From the NCBI GenBank assembly GCA_964593725.1, contig CAZQJS010000038.1, forward strand, positions 1 to 29,339: DNA of 29,339 bases. The letters run 5' to 3'. The notes under the pieces are model-generated. The model saw only the letters and a list, made by a program, of their open reading frames with translations. It was not told where the DNA came from and did not search any database. The first letter of the stretch is position 1. Every line of letters begins with the position of its first letter. This DNA comes from JAIOSM01 sp964593725. GTDB lineage: Bacteria; Desulfobacterota; Desulfobacteria; Desulfobacterales; Desulfobacteraceae. The translations under genes and the position numbers were made by a program. This document shows, in pieces, positions 23,528 to 29,339 of the stretch.

Positions 23528-24072
23528 AATACAGAGAACTCAGCATCCCCGAAGTAATATTAATGGAGCCCGTGGTGCTGGGAGATGAACGCGGGTTCTT
23601 CATGGAGACCTTCAGAGAAGATGAATTCAAAGCAGAGGTTTCCCCGCTCTCCTTTGTACAGGATAACTTCAGCAAATCAGGAAGAGGTATTTTAAGGGGG
23701 CTTCATTACCAGATAAAACATGCCCAGGGCAAACTTGTCAGAGTTACCAGGGGCTCTGTCTTTGATGTTGCAGTTGATCTCCGCAAAAGCTCACCTTTTT
23801 TTGGTAAATGGACAAGTGTCATACTCTCTTCAAAAAACAAACAACAACTCTGGATTCCTCCGGGGTTTGCCCATGGATTCTATGTGCTGAGTGATGAAGC
23901 AGAGTTTATTTATAAATGTACAGACTATTGGGCCCCTGAATATGAACGTTCAATAAAATGGGATGACCCGGTCCTTGCCATTGAGTGGCCCATTATCCAG
24001 GGAAAAGAGCCTCTTCTCTCTTCCAAGGATGAGAACGGCCTGCCTTTTAATTCAGCCGAGGTATATAAATGA
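23524..24072 (+). CDS. rfbC: dTDP-4-dehydrorhamnose 3,5-epimerase
   Basis: A 182-residue cupin-fold RmlC that epimerises C3 and C5 of the 4-keto-6-deoxyglucose intermediate. The catalytic base is His61 in RGLHYQ, and the DVAVDLRKSSP and WIPPGFAHGF motifs are present. It overlaps rfbA and rfbD by four bases each, indicating translational coupling. Confidence 0.96.
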   Translation: MKYRELSIPEVILMEPVVLGDERGFFMETFREDEFKAEVSPLSFVQDNFSKSGRGILRGLHYQIKHAQGKLVRVTRGSVFDVAVDLRKSSPFFGKWTSVILSSKNKQQLWIPPGFAHGFYVLSDEAEFIYKCTDYWAPEYERSIKWDDPVLAIEWPIIQGKEPLLSSKDENGLPFNSAEVYK

Positions 24073-24929
24073 GAGTTATGATTATTGGTGCAAACGGACA
24101 ACTGGGCTTTGAGCTTATCCGTACCTGTCCCGGCGGCATTACACTTTTTGAAACTGACCACCCCCAGATTGATATTTGTGATAAGCAGAACATAAAAAAA
24201 TGGATTAAAACCACATCGCCTGATATCATCATCAATGCAGCAGCTTATACTGATGTTGATAAAGCCGAAAAAGAGAAGGATAAAGCCTTTCAGATAAATC
24301 ATATGGGTGTTGAAAACCTTGCCCTGGAAGCAAGGGATGCAGGAGTTTATCTTATCCATATATCCACGGATTTTGTCTTCAGCGGAGAACAGAACATTCC
24401 CTACTGTCCTGATGACAAGCCCTGCCCCGGGACTGTTTACGGCAGCTCCAAACTTGCAGGAGAGCTTGCTGTAAAAAAGATTCTCCGAAGCAAAGCAGTA
24501 ATCATACGGACTGCCTGGCTCTATTCCTCCCATGGAAACAATTTTGTTAAAAACATGCTGAATCTAATGAAGGGGAAGAGCCGTATAAACGTAATTGATG
24601 AGCAGCTTGGAACACCAACATGGGCATATGGTCTTGCCGGCACCCTCTGGAATATAACCGGCAGAAAACTGACCGGGACCCACCACTACACCGATGCAGG
24701 AGTTGCCTCCTGGTATGATTTTGCAGTGGCAATCCAGGAAGAGGGACTGGCTGCCGGTATACTTACACGGGCAAATCCCATACACCCTGTCCCTGCGGAC
24801 AAGTTTCCCACCCCTGCCAAAAGGCCTGTGTACAGCGTTTTAAACAAGCAATCCTTGTTAAAGGCAGCAAAAATAACTCCAGTGCACTGGCGTGTCAATC
24901 TGAGAACCATGATGGGAGAACTTGCCTGA
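24069..24929 (+). CDS. rfbD: dTDP-4-dehydrorhamnose reductase
   Basis: A 286-residue RmlD that reduces the epimerised sugar to dTDP-L-rhamnose. The NAD(P)H motif GANGQLG is at residues 7-13. Other markers are NAAAYTDVDKAE, STDFVFSG and a YxxxK at YGSSK. It overlaps rfbC by four bases, and its last base is shared with the rfbB start (TGATG). Confidence 0.95.
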   Translation: MRVMIIGANGQLGFELIRTCPGGITLFETDHPQIDICDKQNIKKWIKTTSPDIIINAAAYTDVDKAEKEKDKAFQINHMGVENLALEARDAGVYLIHISTDFVFSGEQNIPYCPDDKPCPGTVYGSSKLAGELAVKKILRSKAVIIRTAWLYSSHGNNFVKNMLNLMKGKSRINVIDEQLGTPTWAYGLAGTLWNITGRKLTGTHHYTDAGVASWYDFAVAIQEEGLAAGILTRANPIHPVPADKFPTPAKRPVYSVLNKQSLLKAAKITPVHWRVNLRTMMGELA

Positions 24930-26011
24930 TGCAGAGTATTCTGGTAACAGGCGGTGCAGGGTTTATAGGAACAAATTTTGTATACTATTGGCTGGATAAA
25001 TATCCCAAAGACCGTGTGATTGTTCTCGACGCCCTGACCTATGCAGGGAACAGGGATAATCTGCCGGCTGATGATTCAAAAAATACTGATCAGTTTACGT
25101 TTGTACATGGTAATATCCTTGATCAAAAACTTGTTGAAACTCTGTTAACAAAGCATAATATCAGGACTCTTGTACATTTTGCAGCAGAGTCCCATGTGGA
25201 CAGATCCATCACAGGGCCTGATGAATTCATAAACACAAATATTGTCGGCACCCATACCCTTTTAAAGGCGGCAAAAAAAGTCTGGCTTGATAATAACAAG
25301 GCAGATCACCGTTTCCACCACATATCCACCGATGAAGTATATGGAACATTAAAGCCGGATGACCCGCCATTTTCAGAGACCACTCAATATGCACCCAATT
25401 CACCCTATGCAGCAAGCAAAGCAGCTTCGGATCATCTTGTCAGGGCATATCACAAGACCTATGGACTTATGACCACCATCAGCAACTGCTCAAATAATTA
25501 TGGCCCCTTCCAGTTCCCGGAAAAACTTATCCCCCTCATCATAACAAATATCTTAAATGGCATACCCCTGCCAATATACGGGGATGGCCAGCAGATAAGG
25601 GACTGGCTCTATGTTAATGACCATAATCTTGGTATTGATCTGATACTGAAGACAGGAAAACCCGGCCAGACATATAATATCGGCGGAAATAATGAAAAAA
25701 CCAATATGGAAATTGTAAAAACAGTGTGTCGTCTGATGGATGATAAATTCAATGAAAAACCCCGGGGCAATATGAGTCTTTCAGAAAGATTTCCCAAGGC
25801 TCCTCCAGCTTCCGGCAAACCATCTGATACGCTTATCACCCATGTAAAGGACCGTGCCGGCCATGACCGCCGCTATGCAATAAATGCTGAAAAAATTTCA
25901 GGCAGCCTTGGATATACTCCCAAAGAATCTTTTAAGACCGGCATTGAGAAAACAATTGACTGGATGCTGAACAACAGAGCCTGGTGGTACGGCAAAATTC
26001 AGACAGATTGA
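24929..26011 (+). CDS. rfbB: dTDP-glucose 4,6-dehydratase
   Basis: A 360-residue RmlB that dehydrates dTDP-glucose to the 4-keto-6-deoxy sugar. The NAD motif GGAGFIGTNF starts at residue 8. The active-site STDEVYG (Thr-Asp-Glu) and YxxxK (YAASK) are intact, with NCSNNYGPFQFPEKL and RDWLYVNDH downstream. Being last of the A-C-D-B order is a common variant. It is followed by galE after 34 bases. Confidence 0.97.
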   Translation: MQSILVTGGAGFIGTNFVYYWLDKYPKDRVIVLDALTYAGNRDNLPADDSKNTDQFTFVHGNILDQKLVETLLTKHNIRTLVHFAAESHVDRSITGPDEFINTNIVGTHTLLKAAKKVWLDNNKADHRFHHISTDEVYGTLKPDDPPFSETTQYAPNSPYAASKAASDHLVRAYHKTYGLMTTISNCSNNYGPFQFPEKLIPLIITNILNGIPLPIYGDGQQIRDWLYVNDHNLGIDLILKTGKPGQTYNIGGNNEKTNMEIVKTVCRLMDDKFNEKPRGNMSLSERFPKAPPASGKPSDTLITHVKDRAGHDRRYAINAEKISGSLGYTPKESFKTGIEKTIDWMLNNRAWWYGKIQTD

Positions 26012-26045
26012 ACTTAAACACATGAAATAAAAGAGTTTACCAACC

Positions 26046-27092
26046 ATGGATACAATACTTGTAACAGGCGGCGCAGGATATATTGGAAGCCACACATGTG
26101 TGGAGCTTTTAAATAAAGGGTATGATGTTGTTGTGGTTGATAATTTAAGCAACAGCAGTGCTGAATCATTGAAAAGAGTTGAAAAGATCACTGGTACAAA
26201 ACCCCATTTCCATCAAACAGATGTCCTTGATCAGCAAAACCTGAGTGATGTTTTTAAAAACCATGGAATTAATACGGTTATACATTTTGCAGGTTTAAAA
26301 GCAGTTGGTGAGTCAACAAAGGTCCCTTTAAAATACTATCATAATAACATAACAGGCACCCTGACCCTTCTTAGGGTAATGGAGGAGTACAATGTAAGAA
26401 ATATTGTGTTCAGCTCATCTGCAACGGTTTATGGAGAGCCTTTATCTCTTCCCATTACTGAAGATTTTCCAACCACGACAACAAGCCCCTATGGAAGCAC
26501 TAAACTCTTTATAGAAGAGATATTAAAAGACCTTTATAAATCGGACAATAGATGGAATATTGCACTGCTCAGATATTTCAACCCTGCAGGTGCGCACTCT
26601 TCAGGCATGATCGGCGAAGACCCCAATGAAATCCCGAACAATCTCATGCCCTATATCAGCCAGGTAGCAGTGGGAAAATTAAAAGAGCTTTCCGTTTTCG
26701 GAAATGACTACTCAACTCCTGACGGCACAGGAGTTAGGGACTATATCCATGTAACCGATCTTGCAAAGGGACATATTTCAGCCCTTGCAAAACTTGGCAG
26801 CGATCCCGGGCTCGTAATATACAACCTGGGCACAGGCAGAGGTTTTAGTGTACTTGAACTTGTCACGGCTTTTAAAAGAATCACGGGCAGAAACATACCC
26901 TATAAAATTGTACCAAGGAGGGCAGGTGACATTGCAGCCTGCTATGCTGATCCATCCAAAGCCTTAAAAGAGCTCGGATGGAAAGCAATGTCTGGCATCA
27001 ATGAAATTGTAAGGGATGCCTGGAACTGGCAGACCTGCAACCCAGACGGGTATAAAAATCCTCCCTGCACCATGGACAGCTCAAACAGGTAA
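26046..27092 (+). CDS. galE: UDP-glucose 4-epimerase
   Basis: A 348-residue GalE that interconverts UDP-glucose and UDP-galactose. The NAD motif GGAGYIGSHT begins at residue 8, with SSSATVYG and a YxxxK at YGSTK. The GDIAACYADPSKA region and VRDYIHVTDLA are standard. It supplies UDP-galactose for polysaccharide in this block and ends 14 bases before the Sat-CysC start. Confidence 0.95.
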   Translation: MDTILVTGGAGYIGSHTCVELLNKGYDVVVVDNLSNSSAESLKRVEKITGTKPHFHQTDVLDQQNLSDVFKNHGINTVIHFAGLKAVGESTKVPLKYYHNNITGTLTLLRVMEEYNVRNIVFSSSATVYGEPLSLPITEDFPTTTTSPYGSTKLFIEEILKDLYKSDNRWNIALLRYFNPAGAHSSGMIGEDPNEIPNNLMPYISQVAVGKLKELSVFGNDYSTPDGTGVRDYIHVTDLAKGHISALAKLGSDPGLVIYNLGTGRGFSVLELVTAFKRITGRNIPYKIVPRRAGDIAACYADPSKALKELGWKAMSGINEIVRDAWNWQTCNPDGYKNPPCTMDSSNR

Positions 27093-27106
27093 GAACTTTT
27101 TATATC

Positions 27107-28837
27107 ATGGAACACACAAAATCAATAATTGCTCCCCACGGGAAAACAGGCAGGCTTGTCAACCTGCTTGCCAGCAACAAAACAGCCAGGCAGTTAAAAG
27201 AGCGCACTGCATCAATGCCGGATGTGATTTTTAATGATCGGCAGATATGTGATTTTGAACTCATTGTAACGGGTGTATACTCTCCCCTTAACGGCTTTAT
27301 GACCAGGGAGGATTATGAAAACGTGCTTGGGCATATGCGCCTTAAGACAGGTGAACTATGGCCTGTTCCCATATGTCTTGATATCCCGGAATCCCTTGCT
27401 TCAAAACTTGAAACCGGTGATAGTGCTGCGGTGCGGGACAATGAAGGCTTCCTCCTGGGTGTTATACAGATTGAGGATATCTGGCCCGTGGACATTGAAA
27501 AGGAAGCACTTGCTGTGTATGGCACCCTGGATAAAAGCCATCCAGGGGTTGACTATCTTTTTCATAAATCAGGTAAATACTATATAGGCGGTCCGGTTGA
27601 GGCAATAAATCTTCCCATCCATCCTGACTTCAGACAGATCAGAATGTCCCCTTTAGAGGTGAGAAACATTTTTAAAAAACTTGGATGGAGAAACGTTGTG
27701 GGATTCCATACACGACAGCCCCTGCACAGGCCACAGTTTGAGATGACCATCCAGGCCATGGAAAAGGCAAAGGCAAATCTCTTACTTTTACCCGTGGCCG
27801 GAGTCACAAAACCCGGTGATTTTGACCACTACACAAGGATGAGGTGCCATCGGCAGATGGAAAAATACTATCCGCCCGACTCCTTTGTTTTAAACCTTAT
27901 TCCCCTTGCCATGCGCATGGCAGGTCCAAGAGATGCTGTTCTGCACATGATAATGGGGAAGAACTTCGGGTGCACCCATTTTATCATAGGCCATGACCAT
28001 GCAAGCCCGGGCAGGAACAGCAGAGGTGAAAAATTTTATAAATATGATGCTGCAATACTGTCTGCTGAAAAGTTCTCCAAAGAGATAAATGTTAATGTTG
28101 TTCCCTTTGATGAGATGGTTTATCTCCCCTTTGAAGATGAGTATGAAATAAAAAGCAGGGTTCCTGATAACCTTGAAACCATCTCTCTTTCAGGAAATGA
28201 GATAGGCAGGCGCATCAGAGCTGGAAAGAAAATTCCTGAATGGGCAAGTTTTCCTGAAGTGATAAAAGAACTTCAGAAATCATATCCCAGACCATCAAAA
28301 CAGGGTTTTACAATTTTTTTTACAGGTTTGTCAGGAGCAGGGAAATCAACCATTGCCAGAATTCTCTATTCTAAATTTCTGGAAACAGGCACAAGGCCTG
28401 TAACTCTGCTGGATGGTGATATTGTGCGCAGGAATCTATCAAGTGAGCTTGATTTTTCCAAAGCACACAGGGATATCAATGTAAAGAGAATAGGATTTGT
28501 TGCAGCTGAAATCACAAAAAACAGGGGCATAGCAATTTGTGCTCCCATTGCGCCCTACGAAAAAACACGCCTTGAAATACGCAGCTCCATTGAAAATTAC
28601 GGCGGTTTTTTTGAAATCCATGTGTCAACCCCGCTAAGCCTGTGTGAAAAACGGGATAGAAAAGGAATGTATGCAAAGGCACGGGCCGGTCTTTTAAAGG
28701 GTTTTACCGGTGTTGATGACCCCTATGAAGTCCCTGAAAACCCTGAACTTCGTATTGATACAACAAATCTGACTCCCAATGAAGCAGCAAGGGAAGTTAT
28801 GATCTGTATCAGCCAGAAAGGCTTTATCTATGACTGA
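27107..28837 (+). CDS. cysC: ATP sulfurylase-like/APS kinase fusion
   Basis: 576 residues. Residues 1-390 match the bifunctional sulfate adenylyltransferase fold in length and order: FNDRQICDFELIVTGVYSPL near the start, VAGVTKPGDFDH and PLAMRMAGPRDA in the middle, and IPEWASFPEV at the end. Residues about 398-576 are an APS kinase with P-loop GLSGAGKST (408-416), DGDIVRRNLSS and FTGVDDPYE, which would make PAPS. The sulfurylase motif normally QTRNPxHRAH reads HTRQPLHRPQ (201-210), and GRDHAGPG reads GHDHASPG (295-302). Sulfurylase activity is therefore doubtful, and kinase activity is likely. It lies in the sugar-nucleotide operon, not next to sulfate-reduction genes. Confidence 0.88.
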   Translation: MEHTKSIIAPHGKTGRLVNLLASNKTARQLKERTASMPDVIFNDRQICDFELIVTGVYSPLNGFMTREDYENVLGHMRLKTGELWPVPICLDIPESLASKLETGDSAAVRDNEGFLLGVIQIEDIWPVDIEKEALAVYGTLDKSHPGVDYLFHKSGKYYIGGPVEAINLPIHPDFRQIRMSPLEVRNIFKKLGWRNVVGFHTRQPLHRPQFEMTIQAMEKAKANLLLLPVAGVTKPGDFDHYTRMRCHRQMEKYYPPDSFVLNLIPLAMRMAGPRDAVLHMIMGKNFGCTHFIIGHDHASPGRNSRGEKFYKYDAAILSAEKFSKEINVNVVPFDEMVYLPFEDEYEIKSRVPDNLETISLSGNEIGRRIRAGKKIPEWASFPEVIKELQKSYPRPSKQGFTIFFTGLSGAGKSTIARILYSKFLETGTRPVTLLDGDIVRRNLSSELDFSKAHRDINVKRIGFVAAEITKNRGIAICAPIAPYEKTRLEIRSSIENYGGFFEIHVSTPLSLCEKRDRKGMYAKARAGLLKGFTGVDDPYEVPENPELRIDTTNLTPNEAAREVMICISQKGFIYD

Positions 28838-28876
28838 TATACCCCATACAAAAACAATGAAAGGTGCAATTGTATT

Positions 28877-29339
28877 ATGTTTAAAACAATAAAAGATCAA
28901 AAGATCAAAATTGCAATTATCGGCTGCGGCAGGATTTCAAAAAACCATTTTGGATCCATTGAAAAACATAAACATGATCTTGAACTGGCTGCGGTGTGTG
29001 ACACTGACCCGGACATTTTAAAAAAAACATCAGAACAATATAATGTACCGGGTTATAATGATTTAAACATCCTGCTGGAAAAGGAAGATGTGGATGTAAT
29101 ATCCATATGCACACCAAGCGGAATTCACCCTTCCCAGACTATCACAGGTGCAAAACACAAAGTCCACATAATAACTGAAAAACCCATGGCAACAAGGTGG
29201 AAAGACGGGCTTGCCATGGTTAATGCCTGTGATGAAGCAGGAGTAAGATTGTTTGTCATTAAACAGAACAGAAAAAACTCCACCTTACAGCTTTTAAAAC
29301 GCGCCATTGATGAAAAACGTTTTGGCAGGATTAATATGG
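28877..29339 (+). CDS. Gfo/Idh/MocA dehydrogenase, 5' part
   Basis: The first 154 codons are seen; the gene runs past the window edge. The N-terminal Rossmann motif is IAIIGCGRISKNH, and the dinucleotide-fold pattern VDVISICTPSGIH and ITEKPMA are standard for the family. KQNRKNSTLQLLKRAIDEKRFG resembles WlbA/WbpB, the UDP-N-acetylglucosaminuronate 3-dehydrogenases that begin diacetylated aminouronate synthesis for O-antigen. That specific role is inferred from this motif and the locus. The start follows a 39-base gap after Sat-CysC. Confidence 0.82.
   Translation, partial: MFKTIKDQKIKIAIIGCGRISKNHFGSIEKHKHDLELAAVCDTDPDILKKTSEQYNVPGYNDLNILLEKEDVDVISICTPSGIHPSQTITGAKHKVHIITEKPMATRWKDGLAMVNACDEAGVRLFVIKQNRKNSTLQLLKRAIDEKRFGRINM

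Noticed and set aside
1..29339. CRISPR arrays, tRNA or rRNA genes, IS elements or prophage
   Set aside because: No regularly spaced repeats, no cloverleaf-like sequences, and no transposase or integrase motifs were seen on either strand.

Overview
The window is about 29 kb of AT-leaning bacterial DNA with one 100-base run of N inside a porin gene. Gene content points to a sulfate-reducer-like Desulfobacterota (Desulfobacteraceae-like) bacterium. The grounds are the order rplU-rpmA-obg-nadD-rsfS-gpmI, a transcarboxylase operon of the kind used in the methylmalonyl-CoA (propionate) pathway, several conserved 'cytosolic' proteins that I associate with that group, and an ATP sulfurylase/APS kinase fusion. 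This placement is an inference from family knowledge, not a database result.

Layout. (1) 1-4320, plus strand: a compact housekeeping operon (L21, L27, Obg, NadD, RsfS, cofactor-independent phosphoglycerate mutase) behind a consensus-perfect sigma70-type promoter, with several 4-base stop/start overlaps. (2) 4315-9766, minus strand: a zinc-ribbon protein, then a biotin-dependent carboxyltransferase operon. It reads, in transcription order, a DUF6125/ATC-hydrolase-like protein, the 12S/MmdA-type carboxyltransferase, a small OadG-like protein without a membrane segment, and a 5S-type carboxyltransferase fused to a biotin carrier domain. The 12S/MmdA gene is broken by an in-frame TAG exactly where the family has a conserved Trp. 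A TetR-type palindrome lies upstream of the operon. (3) 10095-12240, plus strand: a secreted CsgG/FlgO-like plus FG-GAP repeat protein, then a porin gene interrupted by the assembly gap and followed by a strong terminator. (4) 12255-18774, minus strand: a hybrid histidine kinase with two receiver domains, MltA, RmuC, and the molybdopterin genes moaC, moaE-like and mobA. (5) 18934-20433, plus strand: pyrR, moaB and a small acidic protein of unknown function. (6) 20583-29339, plus strand: a nucleotide-sugar locus (gmd, fcl, rfbA, rfbC, rfbD, rfbB, galE), a Sat-CysC fusion, and the start of a Gfo/Idh/MocA dehydrogenase that runs off the window.

How the genes work together. Regions 1 and 4 are mostly housekeeping. 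Region 2 would move a carboxyl group between methylmalonyl-CoA and a 2-oxoacid (no biotin carboxylase and no Na+-pump beta subunit is present), linking propionyl-CoA and pyruvate/oxaloacetate metabolism. Region 6 would make GDP-fucose, dTDP-rhamnose and UDP-galactose for LPS or exopolysaccharide. Its sulfurylase-kinase fusion has an intact APS kinase P-loop but substitutions in both ATP-sulfurylase active-site motifs. The most notable observations are that altered sulfurylase, the amber codon in the carboxyltransferase, the operator upstream of the carboxylase operon, and a MoaE-like protein that lacks the usual C-terminal catalytic motif.
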